The notes beneath the pieces are model-generated. The model ran no database searches, was not told the DNA's origin, and saw nothing but the letters and a program-made list of their open reading frames with translations. From positions 20,542,353 to 20,606,352 of the forward strand of contig JAQFVV010012394.1 in NCBI GenBank assembly GCA_028023455.1: DNA of 64,000 nt, written 5' to 3'. A program made the position numbers and the translations under genes. Below are positions 46,455-59,029 of this stretch, in pieces. Numbering within the stretch: the stretch's first letter is position 1; each line of letters starts with the position of its first letter. Source of the DNA: Epiperipatus broadwayi. Taxonomy: Eukaryota; Onychophora; Udeonychophora; Euonychophora; Peripatidae.

Positions 46455-46530
46455 GATTTGTGACCTCCAGAATTGATCCTGGGAGTCTCCTGATCCCAAG
46501 TCAAGGCACTCTACTGACTGCAGAGTGGAT
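46455..46530 (-). mobile_element. tRNA-like SINE head
   Basis: Minus strand: CTCTGCAGTCAGTAGAGTGC (A-box region), CTTGACTTGGGATCAGGAG (anticodon-arm-like), CCCAGGATCAATTCTGG (B-box region with GATCAATTC). The tRNA order and spacing are kept. No 3' tail or duplication was found. Confidence 0.45.
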
Positions 46531-47071
46531 AAAATTGCAATGAGTCTTACAAATTTTATATATTATTGTTAAAAAAGGTATATCTTGCTATACATACTGG
46601 TCACCTTTAAACAATGATGAAACATTACAATATTTATCTATAAGTAAATAAAAGATTAACCAAGTCTTTGTGATACTGCGAATGAGATTAGACTCTGAAT
46701 AGCTGTAAAAATATCAGTTGATCCATTAATTTGGTCTCTTGATTTAATACTTTTAAATTTTTTTAATAAAAAATGTTTTAGTATTTTGAGATGTGCAATT
46801 AAAGGTCAGATATCATATGAACCAGAGTGTGAACAGAATAAAAATAGTATTTGTCTGAAGGTTTGTAATGATGGTATATTATTAGATGTGATATGTTGGA
46901 CTATTTCCATCATTTATGAGTGAAACTTTATTTAAACTTTCCAAATACAAACAACATGTTAGTAATAACACACAAATAGACAACACAGGTTAGTAATTAC
47001 ACAATGTTTTGAGTAGTATTATTCTCCACTCTTCTTCAGGTGTTGCTGGCCTATATGCACAGTGACAATAT

Positions 47072-47152
47072 TCGCTTAGAAGTTGAACTCGCACCTTTAG
47101 ATTCTAGAATATCAAATTTAAGCAAACACTCTACCAACTGAGCTAAAAGGAT
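47072..47152 (-). mobile_element. tRNA-like sequence, SINE head or tRNA pseudogene
   Basis: Minus strand: TCCTTTTAGCTCAGTTGGTA has a perfect A box (TAGCTCAGTTGG). About 45 bases on, GTGCGAGTTCAACTTC carries a B-box-like motif. The acceptor ends do not pair, so it is not a working tRNA. Confidence 0.5.
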
Positions 47153-50100
47153 CTATGAATTTTTAGAGAGAATGAGGAAGGTAAAACAAATTGATCATCA
47201 ATAATGAAAAAATAATTATGAATATTTTAAAAATAAAACAAAGAATAGAAAGGCTTGAAAAAGATGAATTGATATGCAGAACTTGTTTTATAATTAATGA
47301 TAATAAATGCAGTATGACACTAATTATTATTGGCAATGCTAAAAAAATCTTTACGATTATATGTATGCTACATTTTTATATAATTAAAAGAAGTATTAAA
47401 TTCAATCATGATTTTTATTATTATTTATGTTTATATGGATATTTTTCTTGCATGAAGATTAGTCATGGTAGCACTTTCTTTGCAGCTATCTTTTGACCTA
47501 TTTCCATCATCTAGTTGAAATTGTTAAATGTTATTTCCAAATACTTTGAACTATTAGTGACGATCTACAAATTAATGTAGAACACAATGATTTGAATGGT
47601 ATTTTTTGCCTCAGTGGCAGGGCTAGTTCAAGAATTGAGCTACTAATTTTTAGATTCATAAAGACTAAATTTAAGAGAATGCTTAAATTAGGCTACTCTG
47701 TTAAAAATCGGAGCAAACCCGAAGAAACAATGAGAAAATGTATTTGGAAAGGTATAAATAGTTTGAAATTCTTTTAAAAGCACCAATAATTAGATGATAG
47801 AAATAAGCCGACATATAATTACAAATAAGTGGATTTCTAAACTGTTATAGCTTAACTTATTTTCAACTAATGGACTTGTGTCTAGATTCCATCTTATCTT
47901 AATCAGATTGAGCATTCATCACTACAGACCAATAGATATATGTATAGATCAGATATATTCAATAGCAAAAACAGTCCAATAGATGATGATGCTCGGGGAA
48001 TCCTATTGCTCTCATTACAGATAAATTTGGCCATAAATAGGCCATTCATTTGGAGGTAAAGTGAGACAACAAATTAGTGTCAGAATTAAATAGTGGTATA
48101 GCTGTCCTCTAAATGGCTAAAGCAGTGAGGTAGAAATTAACCAGATATGAGGCAAGCTATCACAATTTAACGGGAATGCTATCATACCTTCACATGAGGC
48201 AAGCTATCACCGGTATAGCTGGAAGGATTAGTCAAACCTAGAAGGGCTTCTGAAGTCCCTTCCTACAATAGTTGCATGGCAACCAAATGCTATATCGAGC
48301 CAACGTATCAGGCTACGCTATAGCAAACATTATTATATATACTTGTAGATATATTGTAATATACGTGAATAAAGTATTTAATCGTAATTATAAGAATCTG
48401 TATTACATTCATATGTCACACAACACAAACAACGGTTTAAAACAAATTGGTAGAATACATTTTGGGAATTCATTTATTTTACACCAACAATAAAAAATAC
48501 AGTATGCGTTATTTGATGCAGTAGTAGTGTTCCTTTTGGAACACGCGACCAGCCTATCACTTCCGGTCCTCGACTTCTTGTGAACTCGCGTGCAATAAAT
48601 CATTCACATTTTTTAAATAAACATTTTACTATTCTAATTTTCTTATAACTGTATTAATTTTAATGAAAGATAACTTTTAGATCTTTTTATGGATATTGGC
48701 AGTATGGAGCACAATCAATTTAATTTTCAGTATAATAATGGAAAAAAATTAACTAAATGCTATGAAAGTTTGAACTTTTTTACATATCACTGTGAATATG
48801 ATAATCTGCATTTCAATAGCCTGTCATGTAGAAGCGAATTTATTATCTACAACAAATAATCGGTGTGATTCACCCTTGAGACATTTTAAAAATCTCTCGG
48901 TTAGTTAAGCCTGGTTACTGAGCACCAAGATGAACTTTTCTATTCCTATGACATTTTCAGAAAGTAATTTTTCAAAAGACCAACACTCTTTTTTGAAAAA
49001 CATTTAATGCTTTCAAATAAACATAAAATATTTGTCTTCAGGGAGTTATAAAAAAAAATCTGGCAAATTTATCGTTTAAAGTTTTTGATGATTTAATAGT
49101 TTTTAAAAAAAGCAATTATTTATTTTAATGTTTTCATTTTGTAATGAAAAGGTTTTCCCGATTGACCTCGCAGAACGTTGCAGAAGAATGAAGTTTTGTT
49201 TTAATAAATAAACAAAGAACAACAAACAGAGATTTTGATTTAAGGTACAAATCAAAAAAGGTTATATTTCTATCCAAACAAACATTTTGAATAAATAAGA
49301 TATTTTAAATAACTTTTTAAGTGATACTTACAGCCAAACCACCGTTAGCCAAGGGAATTAATTATTCGAGTGGAAGAGGGGAGAGTGCAGTAGGTAAATC
49401 AAAAAATAAATAATTAAAAATCGTGTTATATTTATTTATTTTTATGATATTGTTTGGATTGTCTCACTGCTTGAGAGGTCATGGGCCTTTTAAGTATCGA
49501 AAATTAAGTCTCAATCTAGGAATCTTCAGCTCTAAACCCTATCACTTACTTATATGCTAAACCATATAGAACATTATTATATTAGTGTTACGTGGTTACT
49601 TATTAAAAAATGAGAATCTGCGTATCGTATAATTTATACTCTAATTTATGAACTTTCCTATTAGAAAAAATAAGGTCCACTAAAAATTATTGTTATTTCT
49701 GATATGTAATACAAATAATAGTGATTTGATATTTGTTTAATTTGCTTTTTGGCATCTGTTTTATGCAGTCATGTATAATATTTATGATCGTAAAGTCTAA
49801 ATAATTTTTTGATGCAAAATTGTTTTTATATATTTATTAGTTAATCATAATTCATTTTTAATAATATTATTTGATATTTTATAATCACATTTGAAACCAT
49901 CAAACAATACTGTATATATTACCTATGCTATCATAAGTATGTATATAAACATTCTGAGTTTAAGACCCAGCAATATCATGATCTTTTTTCTGTTACCTGA
50001 TATTTTCTAATTAAAATAACATGAATTTTTTTGAAGACGGGATAAATGTGCATGTGGTACTTTTTTTTTCTTATAGTTATTCACAATCATGCCACACAAA

Positions 50101-50225
50101 ACTAAATTAAGAATCTTATTTCCAGTAGGTTATAAAGTCACCAATTAAGGCAGTGATTGGTAGCTAAAGGCAGAAGATACTAAAAATCCCTTGATTGCAG
50201 GTCTAGGTTACAATTCAATTATGGC
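47153..50225. other. About 3 kb without a recognisable gene
   Basis: AT-rich DNA. GAGGCAAGCTATCAC is repeated at 48149 and 48196, a short local duplication. A slightly GC-richer stretch at 48200-48310 and another at 48535-48600 (GGAACACGCGACCAGCC) have no long open frame. Nothing else is supportable. Confidence 0.4.
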
Positions 50226-50229
50226 CTTT

Positions 50230-50625
50230 TATTTAGGGACCTATAGTAGGAAAAATGAAGGAAGATTGCAAGAATTAGCAGTTGAAAATAAGAAAATATG
50301 TTCAAAAATAAATTCTACAAAAACTAATGTTAATAGATTTTCTCATAAGAGAATAAAGATTTATAATGATGAATGAGAAGGTTAAGAATTATAAATACTT
50401 TAATCAGATTATTAATACAGATAAAAAAACATAATGGATGATATTAATCGTAAAATTAAATTTGACTGGACTGATTTTTAACTAAGATTAAAATGGAGCT
50501 AGGATGGACATATCACAAAATGAGATGGTAGCAGATGAACAGTTAAAGTTTTAATGTGGATCACAAAGATTAAAAAGAGATCATATAAAGGCAGATGGGT
50601 AAAATAAGAAAGTTTTCTAGTGTGG
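50230..50625 (+). pseudogene. RTE LINE scrap with internal deletion
   Basis: Plus strand: RLQELAVENKKI...KINSTKTNVNRFS, then INTDKK, then LRLKWSWDGHITK and KVLMWI...RSYKGRW. These match LQELADESRKVGLKIN, QIINTDG, RLKWSWAGHIARRDD and ILNWIPRDYKRPRKRP of the RTE at 20885-22115, with a deletion between the RT end and the C-terminal module. Confidence 0.65.
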
Positions 50626-50837
50626 GTAGGAAAAGAGAGACTAGGGTATCAGAAAAATTAGATTACAATTAGATGTTTATTCTGCAGTGGATTTGAAAAT
50701 GATAATTATATAGAGATTACATTGTACAGGTATAATGCTGCTAATCTAGCTTCCCAGATTAATGTTTTTTTTTGAATTTAAAAAACAAAGAGTGATAAAT
50801 CCGATTCTCATTATAAACATTTCTTCACTTAAATCAA

Positions 50838-51166
50838 TATATAATATACAAATTAAAAAGTGTATGAAACACTTGAACGAGAAGCTATAAAGATTCCAAA
50901 ATGTTCTAAGAATGTTGATGAGTTATCAATAGATGGAATACCTGCTGTGACATCTCCAAACGTTGGACTATCTAGCTCATCTGCATATGCTTTGCATACC
51001 ACTTTGTTTCCTTGCCCTATTTCCTCATTCTGCATCTCGCATTACCGCTATGAATATGAGGCAAATGGTCTCAAAAGCGCTTAGCGTATAATAATTTTTG
51101 GAATCTTTTTATAGCTTCTTGTTCAAGTGTTTCATATGCTTTTTAATTTGTATATTAAATTATTGA
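50838..51166. repeat. MITE-like foldback, about 65-bp arms
   Basis: Left arm (50838-50903) and right arm (51100-51166) share, inverted, ATACAAATTAAAAAG, ATGAAACACTTGAAC, GAAGCTATAAA and GATTCCAAAA. The centre of about 200 bp has an open stretch on both strands (51035-50853 minus, 50860-51084 plus) with higher GC but no known protein. The family was not found elsewhere in the window. Confidence 0.65.
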
Positions 51167-51852
51167 GGGAGAAGTTTAAAATCCTTAATATTTTATGAAT
51201 ATATAATGTAAATGATAATTATCAATTTCAATATCTTTGGCTTAACATTCACTACATTGAGAACAATGATGATAGCAGCAGTGTTAAAGTCATTCTTGCT
51301 CATGATAGTCATCTTTTCTAGTCATTTTCAATGTTCTTTACACTATTTAAAGTATCATTTTCATAAGTATATGAGACTTTTTGCAGTTAAATGCAGTGAC
51401 AGAGTGTCAGAATCTAGGGCATAAGGTCCTCAGATCACTTCCAGTTTTGACATTTGCAGTGATTGAACATTTTATGAACTTCGGAGCAATAATGTTTTCA
51501 ATTATTTTTATTCTATATATTGCTAGTCATTGGATCATCATGTGACATTTCAAAAATCAAAATGGCAAGAACTAATTTAGATACCATTAACTCTTAAGAT
51601 CATTTCTCTTCCACTGTGATAAAGTTGTACAAGGTCTAATACTCGACACTTCAATATTTAATTGTCTTAAATGAGATTTTATTTATATGCCTGTTCTAGA
51701 AATTGTCCAAAAATAATAAATACCCAAGGTGCCACTCTTTCTATGAATGTAAATGCACAGTAAATTTTTTCATAAATCCATGTAATAAAGTATGATTCTC
51801 TTATTCTTTTACTTTCTTTGTATATCTTCACACACACACACATATATATATT

Positions 51853-52037
51853 TCTTATGATACTTCTTTCACATGCACTTCAATGCAAACAAATTTTCTT
51901 AAAAAAACTTCTTTATTTTTCTTACAGTTTCAACTGATAAAGACTGCTGGACAGTCAAAACTGTAAGGAAAATAAAGATGTTTTTTTTAAGAAAATTTAT
52001 TTGCATTGAAATGTATATGAAAGAAGTATTATAAGCA
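51853..52037. mobile_element. Foldback with central hammerhead-like core (family 3)
   Basis: Arms of about 80 bp (51853-51930 and 51958-52037) pair almost throughout (CTTCTTTCA, TGCAAACAAATTTTCTTA, TTCTTTATTTTTCTTACAG and their inverses). The 27-bp loop holds CTGATAA, a GACTG/CAGTC hairpin and AAAAC. Layout is the same as 35041-35188: arm, ribozyme-like centre, arm. Transcribed, it would form a long rod with the ribozyme fold at the tip. Confidence 0.6.
51931..51965 (+). ncRNA. Decayed hammerhead-like core (family 3)
   Basis: CAA-CTGATAA (51934-51940) - A - GACTG-CTGGA-CAGTC - AAAACTGTA. It differs from a hammerhead at G8 (A) and G12 (A) and has no clear stem I, so it would be inactive. The 5-bp stem II is perfect, which argues against pure chance. 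Confidence 0.35.
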
Positions 52038-52539
52038 ATATATATATATATGAATAACAAAGTATGACACATATAATTATAATGAACATTCCTAGCCTAT
52101 TTACTGCAAATGATAAAAGTTTAAATCTATTCTGTAATACAAAATTGAGTGACATTAGTCAGTTTAAGTTTAGATAAGCTCATAATCTGATTTTCGACAT
52201 TACAACTTCTTGTTGCTCTGTTCTTCCAACCAACAAAAGTTTCATCTATATGTGTTTTTGTCCAATTTTATTTAATCTTCTATTACATTCATTCTATCCC
52301 AACAAGCACTTCTATATTTTTACTCAATCTTTGAGTAGAAATTACTCAGCAAAATTGGTTGCTCTTGTCTATTTATATAATTCTGATATGACTTGTATGG
52401 CTTAGTGATCTGGTAAAGCTGGACTTTAGAGTTCTATCGATTGGCATGCATACAACTTACTAAATCAAAGTTAGAACAATACTGTTATACATCCTACACT
52501 AATTTTCACAAATATATTATTCAAAATTTAAACATTAGT

Positions 52540-52640
52540 ATCCTGAACTTAAATATCCGGACTTCATGATTAAAGTAAACCTGAATGCACTGCCCCCAAA
52601 TAGTTTTTTTAACCAAAAGATTCAACAATATTAACATAGA
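52540..52640 (+). pseudogene. Tx1-type LINE ORF2 C-terminal scrap
   Basis: The frame gives YPDFMIKVNLNALPPNSFF, matching FLDFIIKINLNALPTNWF of the LINE at 5335-11029 (about 10284-10340). Only about 30 codons are clear. It shows this LINE family has more than one copy locally. Confidence 0.55.
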
Positions 52641-52880
52641 TATCTATTGGCAGTTTGCCATAGGCGATTCAACATGACTGGAGTGCCCTACAGACATATC
52701 ACACACTCAATATCACAATTACATGTAATCACTTCCTTTCCCTTTTGGTTCCCATCAATAGTATGAACAAAGAATTTTTCCCTAATATCAGAATATCCAT
52801 ATTTATACTTTTCACTTTGTTTTCTGAGGTGCTGATTTTGATTTAATCCTACATCTAACAAACTTTGCTCTCTCTTTCAG

Positions 52881-52949
52881 AGACTGGGATTTAGTACCTG
52901 CAGACATATTTGCAGTGACCTGGAGCTTGATGACATTGCCTGGACAAGT
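52881..52949 (+). CDS. Candidate small exon, 23 codons
   Basis: A textbook acceptor (TTTGCTCTCTCTTTCAG) precedes 69 nt of balanced base composition, followed by a donor-like GTAGGTATT. The frame gives RLGFSTCRHICSDLELDDIA followed by WTS, with two Cys and an acidic run. Its phase (0) fits the end phase of 44684-44837, so both could be in one gene, but nothing else links them. Family unknown. Confidence 0.3.
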
Positions 52950-53239
52950 GTAGGTATTACACAACATATATTGCACTAGCTATGTTTTTATGTGCCAATT
53001 TTGTAATGATGTTAGAATAAATTTAAAGTGTTTTTTATTGATTAATTACATATAAACAAAAATGTTTGTCTTATTGTTTTATGTAATGGAATCTCATTGT
53101 AACTAATATGACAATAAACTTCTTTTAAAAGTAAAACGTTCTTAAAGTCTGCAACTGAAAAAGTTTCATTATTTACTTTTTAGATATAGCTGAACATTTT
53201 CAGTATTGAATACCAAAATTATTAAATAAATACAAATTC

Positions 53240-53540
53240 TAATTTATTTATGATGCAAGACAATATATATGAAATGACAAAAGCATGGTCCATAGGATTA
53301 TCAATGAGCACAATAGTTTATAGGTTAGCATTGGCAGATAAAGAGGATAGTATAATTGGTCCTATATTAAGTCATTATAAAAATTATGCATATATACAGT
53401 ATGTGGATGAGTTTTTTATATACGTCCCAGACTGTTAATCACAATATGTTTGAAGAATTCAATAAGAGCTTATAATTTAAATGAATTAAAAAACCTGAAA
53501 AAATTTCAATGGCAGTCGAAAGTATGGATCTTATAACTGG
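53240..53540 (+). pseudogene. Reverse transcriptase scrap, probably Penelope-like
   Basis: The open frame gives MTKAWSIGLSMSTIVYRLAL, then IQYVDEFFIYVPDC. This fits the Penelope-like RT order (mGSpLSp-x-x-A...then R/Q-YVDD-x-F), with the second catalytic Asp mutated to Glu (YVDE). Stops follow near 53436. The assignment is on one and a half motifs. It matters because Penelope-like elements are known hosts of hammerhead ribozymes. Confidence 0.4.
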
Positions 53541-54104
53541 AGAATAAATAAGAATTATATATATAAAGACAACATTAAACTGGATTATATAACTATAAAA
53601 GAAAAAAAATATATAACTACAGAAGGAAAATATGATCTTGACTGATGTAGGTTAAATCACAAGTGTTGACCAGGTAGACAGATACTGAAGAGGGGAAAAT
53701 CATAGCCCCTAGTCCTTATATGTAAGTATGAAACATAAGACTATATTTAAATGCCCATCAGTCTTATAAGAGCAGGGTCTTGAAAAATGGGAGGGCAGAC
53801 CAAGTGCCATGAGTTGATAAGTCTCAAAAGGATGAGCAACACTCCAATGTGCTTAGACTTGAGCTTCTTATTGTTAGTCTTACACATGTGCGGAAAGAAT
53901 ACAGGTGAATGTGAAAATATTTGACATTCCTAACATGTTAGACCCTAAATCACAAGCTTTAAAGTTGCATACTACTTATGATCAGTCTAGAAAAATATAT
54001 CAGTAATGCTAATACATAAAAAATCACAGAATACAGATTTAAAACTTATTAAGAGTAAAAAAAGTTCAAACCCATTTTATGCTTGTTCCCTGGCATGTTG
54101 GTAT

Positions 54105-54165
54105 TGAACCATATACTGCAACGGTAAGATTTCATATGCCTCGCTAACATGTTGCAAAATTCCAC
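54105..54165 (-). mobile_element. tRNA-like SINE head
   Basis: Minus strand: GTTAGCGAGGCATATG (A-box-like), GAAATCTTACCGTTGCAGT, then TATGGTTCAATACCA with a perfect B-box core GGTTCAATACC. Spacing fits a tRNA. The 3' side was not recognised. Confidence 0.45.
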
Positions 54166-54744
54166 CACCACGTTCGAATGGCGGCATAACAAGTGGGTTC
54201 AGGGCCTGTGATACTGTATTTGAACCTAGTAGTTTCATTCACAACAAAACCCACATGACAATGCATCTACCCTAACAATAGCATTATTTTCTAGGCCTGG
54301 TGGTCAGGTAAACAAGAGACTCTAACTAATGGTTTCACCTTACGGACTACTACTATATTCTACTATTCATTGATGTGATTAATACTAATTATTATTAAAT
54401 TAAGCAGACATGGATATAGATTATTTAAATATTTTAATTGCAGTTAATTCACATAGATAAATATATTATGCTATTTGGATATCAATATAAATTACACTCC
54501 ATGCCTCACGTTTCAAGTGGTGAATATTATGAGACATGTTACGAGATCTTAATGAGGAGTGCATTCGTTCACAAAGCTATCATCCTATTTACTTTATAAT
54601 ATTAATATTTAGTCTAATATTTCACTCAAGATTAACATATGTGGAGTAGTGGAGCTAGACCCAGCATAAACTTTATAATTATTATTAAAGCAACCTGCGG
54701 TAGCATGGATACTGCCGAGCTATAATAGAATTGGCTTTCAAAAA

Positions 54745-54960
54745 GGATAATCACAGAAGAAATGTTAGAGGCTGGTGGGACGATCAAACATCGGATCGGA
54801 GCCCTGTAATTCTGGCATGAGCATGATATCGGTATGGGGTCTTTGCCTTTCCATCCCCGACCACGGCCAAACATCGGGTCGGAGCTCTTAGGAGTGGTCA
54901 CGAGCGCGGTGTCGGCATGAGGTCATAGCCTTTCCATCCCCGACCGCGTGACAAGGTTCC
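54745..54960. repeat. GC-rich tandem repeat, two units of about 85-100 bp
   Basis: CAAACATCGGATCGGAGC (about 54785) and CAAACATCGGGTCGGAGC (about 54869) each lead, through a GGTATGGGGTC or GGCATGAGGTC segment, to GCCTTTCCATCCCCGACC. It is one of the most GC-rich stretches in the window. A minus-strand frame (54632-54901) covers it but shows no known domain. Confidence 0.6.
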
Positions 54961-55379
54961 TGTGCTATTATATATTTTGTATGCTCCTTAAATGAGAACA
55001 AATGCTTACAGTACCTCTATTACATTTCTGTGATACAAGTTGATCTTAGCCCGAGATCAAGCTCCACTGTTCTACCACTTAACCCACTGTTTTTTTTCAT
55101 CATATTTATATAAACTAGTATATTTCTGAGAAGCGTCTATAAAAGTTTATAAATATAAATCTCAAATAAAAATTTTCTTTAATTTTAAACATTGACTTTT
55201 ATGGATGCGACTCAGATATATACATATATTAACGGAGCTTTTATATATATAAAAGCACAAACAAATCTTTTAAATAATTTTGTATTTTTATTCTTAATTA
55301 TATGTCATTTGTTTTATAAATATTTTCTTCATATAAGTACACAAAATATTCAAGATGGAAGATGGCTGTCCAAGAATAA

Positions 55380-56060
55380 TTAAAGGGGTGGGATTCATGA
55401 TTTTAAAAAGAATTTTTTAACTAAAGTTAATGAAAGTAAAATTTAAAAACAAAGCTAATTGATTTTAATTAGAGATTAACATTTTTTATCAAATCTATTT
55501 CCAATCTGGAAATTGATTTGAAATTATTTTTGGACAGTTATCTAACGATTCCATCTCCACTAACAATAGCTAAAATATTTCTGTTAATTAAAGATAAGAA
55601 GTTTTAATTAAAAAAACATTCTTTGAACACCTTAGAGTTTTGTATAAATAGGGCCAAAAATCTATTGTGCAAGAGAAAGAGAGAGTTAGGTCAATAGTCC
55701 TTAACCGACTTCACGTCTGTGTAATTTTTGAGGGGCTTCAGCTGCCTTCCCCACGGTCTTCAGCTCCACTCTACGCCATGCATGATGTAGCTTCTACCGT
55801 TCAAGTGTGCCCGTGCCGTCAAAGAACCGCCGAGGCCAAGAGACAAAATTCATCTGTATTCCATAGAATGCTGAGGTAACCAGCCCAAAGTCATTATAAT
55901 CGTATTACCTAACTTATAACTTGTAAACTCTCTTTAAATTAATGTTTTCTATATATTTAAACCTTTTTTCCAACTCGCTAATCGGCGAGCATATTAAACT
56001 AATTCTCTTCTTTATATCGATTCTCTATAACATAAATTAATGCTACTATAAAACATTTCA
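55380..56060 (+). repeat. LTR-like repeat with TATA-box promoter (copy 2)
   Basis: Same arrangement as 16850-17770: inverted repeat TCAAATCTATTTCC / GGAAATTGATTTGA, TATA box, GC-rich leader with CAAGTGTGC and GGTAACC, then an AT-rich tail. The leader (55690-55875) ends in a donor-like GAG/GTAACC and is unusually GC-rich here. Either a diverged solo LTR or a promoter plus first exon. Confidence 0.35.
55643..55650 (+). promoter_or_regulatory. TATA box (TATAAATA)
   Basis: TTTTGTATAAATAGGGCC, a strong TATA element. Start would be expected near 55673. It precedes the GC-rich leader of the LTR-like repeat. Confidence 0.4.
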
Positions 56061-59025
56061 TCCAACTCACGCTTCTTATTTTCTTATAATTTAGTGCGGT
56101 TATAATTTATTTCAATGCTATTTTTTTTCATTTTCATCTAATATATATATGTGTTGATGCTAATCAAATGCAGTCCTACGAATTTAAAAGGGGGGGGGGA
56201 GTTTAATGAGTTCTTATTTATTTATTTCTAACTAGTTCGTAAGACTGAGTTTTTCTTGTAAAATGAATATATGCTTTCTTTTAATATATTTTACTGTAAA
56301 ATTATATAAAATGTATAAATATTTTTCAATCTGGGGTGGATTTTGGTGTCCATTAGTTTTATCAATTTCTTTATTAATCATCATCGCCAAAAAAGACTGG
56401 TGAACAAATTCTATTTTGTTGTTCGCACTTTTAAGTGCACGAATTTTAGTTTATATATGTTAAACAAAATAGTGATTCAAGAAGGGGGAGCAATGCACGC
56501 TTCATTAATTGTAGTTTTAACTTTAATAAATGACTTTATCTTACATGGGTCATTATTTAAACATATCATTACGTCTTTGTTAAACCATTTAAGGCTTTAT
56601 GTTAATATTTAAACTAAATGATTTCATATTCTTATAAAAGCGTTGTTAGCATAGGCCACTCTTTATATTATTAAGCTTTATCTAGAGACGTGTGTCGGAA
56701 CGCCCAAGTCATCTCATCTTCGTTTCAGGTCGCAAACAGGGTGATGAATGTCCCTAGACCATATATATATATACTCGCGTAATGAGAGCAATGCATGGGA
56801 TAATTCCAAAAAAGTTCGGCCCATTGTATCTCCGTCCGAGGACTTTTTGTCAGCCGATTCCACAAAATGTGGGGTGGCAAGTTGGCTAGACTGTTTTCTT
56901 CTGTTAATCTGATAAAGCACCTCAAAATATTGGATCCACAGATATTCGGCCATTATGCTAACACCGTAATTTCTTATAGTTCGTTTTTCTTTTAGCCTGT
57001 TTGACAAAATAAATCGCAATGATATGTGATAATGAAACATTTTCTCTTTGTAATATTTTCCGTTGGAATTTAAATCCAACCTCTCATGAAGTGGCCCTCC
57101 CCTTTATTGAATAAGCCATTCCTGCAATTATAGTTTCGCTATAGTCTATTCTTAAATGTCGAAAATGTAAAATTAATAAATGTTTTTAAGTATATTTTGA
57201 TCACAATGTATCCTCATTTTAGTGTTGTAAATAAAGTCCATAAATGAAAATATGTATCCAATGCCAAGGGCATTATATTCAAGTCCTATAATCAGCGAAA
57301 CTCTTATTATTATATTTTTACATGTATTTCTAAATGTATAAACATCTATCAATCACCCAGATAAATTTATTTTTGTACATTGAATAAAATCCTATTTGAA
57401 ATATACGTCAGTATTGTAATCGCCACACTAAATTGATATCTATTGAAATAAAATAATTGTAAAAAGATCATCAAATATTTGTAACCAAAATTAAAGTTTT
57501 AAATGTGTGAAGTTGAATATATATATAAAATCTTGAATTTTTGTCAAAATAAATATTTATATATTTTTAAACTTAATTCAGTTGTTCGAATCTCCTTAAT
57601 ATTTATATTTATGTATTTTAAACTTAATATCTTGGGTTCACTCGACCTCTCATCATCATCATCATCATCAGCTGAGTCTCATGCAAAACGATGTAGCACC
57701 GGGCTCAAAAATAATTAATTTATGTGGTATCACCATAGAGTGTTGTCCGTAGTGTTATAGATTTGGGGAATGGGCAAATAGGTTAGAATTCATGATTGCT
57801 CCTGACCTGTGTATCTCGGGCATGATTGGATTCGAGGTACTTTTGCTTAGATTCTAAATCTTGTTAAATGGACATACATTTTCGACTGGTACAATAACTA
57901 GCGCAGTTCATAACTCTAATGCAAACACATTGTTTTTTATACAAATCTATCCCCAATGTCCACACGACTAGTAATTAATTTACTATCATTAAAACCTTCC
58001 CTTCCATCTTAACATTATGGCTTTATTTAAGATTTAACTAATCTAGCATGAATGATAGCTCATTAACAAATACATTAACTAATAATGTAGATCTCGTGTT
58101 AATAAAACATATTAAAAATATTATATGATTCCCGAGCTGAAATCTATTACTCTATATGATTTACTGTTATGATGTTAAATTCGCAGAAGAGGGTAGCTCG
58201 TCCGTGAATTATACAAAAAAAAAAAACATCAGCTCGGAAACCACGTGGGCATGAAATATCATCTTAACGAATATAATAAAATTGGATACCCAAGTAGAAT
58301 AAAGATAGATTAATTTACGAGGTTCATTTTTAAAATAGTATTATACAATGGATCAATAATGGTTGATACTAATATTGAAACCATAAGCTCAGTGTGAATA
58401 GGAATGAATATTTTGTCTATAAGTTATGAAGGCTGTGCTATGTCATACTATAATTGCAATTTTGTTTTATGATCAGTACACAGTCATTCATTTGAACAAC
58501 TCATATTAATCTAGAACACCTTGAACTTCCAGATAATAAAAACTCATTTAACGATCAATAAATAAAGAGTTAAAAATATTGTCCATGGAACTTTGTTTAA
58601 AAATCCAAAGTTTCACTTACACACAAAACCATATTATGGCATGGAGCCAACTAAATTAATTATTATGTCAGAAAGCCCATCTAGATTATTTTGAATCAAA
58701 ACACTACTGTCAAAGTTTGAAATATAATGTGAAAGAATAAAATCAAAACTAAATCAGCCAAATGTGAAATATGTTATTTTGACATATATTTTCTTGCTGA
58801 ACAAAATATTGAAAGTTTAAAAAAAAACAAAAAAACAACTTAGATATAGGGCATTGTTGTCCAAATTGTTCTTTAATAAAACTAAATTGCACATTAATGC
58901 TAAAAGGAACATTAAATAATTGTTCAGCTTATTAATTATTGTGACCTACAAAGATTAATTTTAAATAAAGTCAATTTGAGCTTTTCCAAATATTGAATAA
59001 TGGGAAAATTTTTTTTATAAGAATG
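56061..59025. other. About 3 kb without a recognisable gene
   Basis: AT-rich DNA. Minor points: a G10 run at about 56191-56200, a moderately GC-rich stretch at 56690-56900 with a 121-codon minus-strand open frame (57079-56714) of no known family, a (CAT)n run at 57650-57670, and a short inverted pair CCGAGCTGA / TCAGCTCGG (58133, 58230). None is enough for a gene call. Confidence 0.4.
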
Positions 59026-59029
59026 TACA

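Noticed and set aside
46790-46914. Open stretch with several Cys (about 40 codons)
   Set aside because: Possible exon by eye, but the upstream frame is closed, the donor is weak and no family is recognised.
47072-47152. Working tRNA gene
   Set aside because: A box is perfect, but acceptor ends do not pair and the anticodon arm is not clear; kept as a tRNA-like repeat instead.
56714-57079. 121-codon minus-strand frame as a gene
   Set aside because: No recognisable domain, no splice or promoter context and only moderate composition shift; mentioned in the surrounding region entry only.
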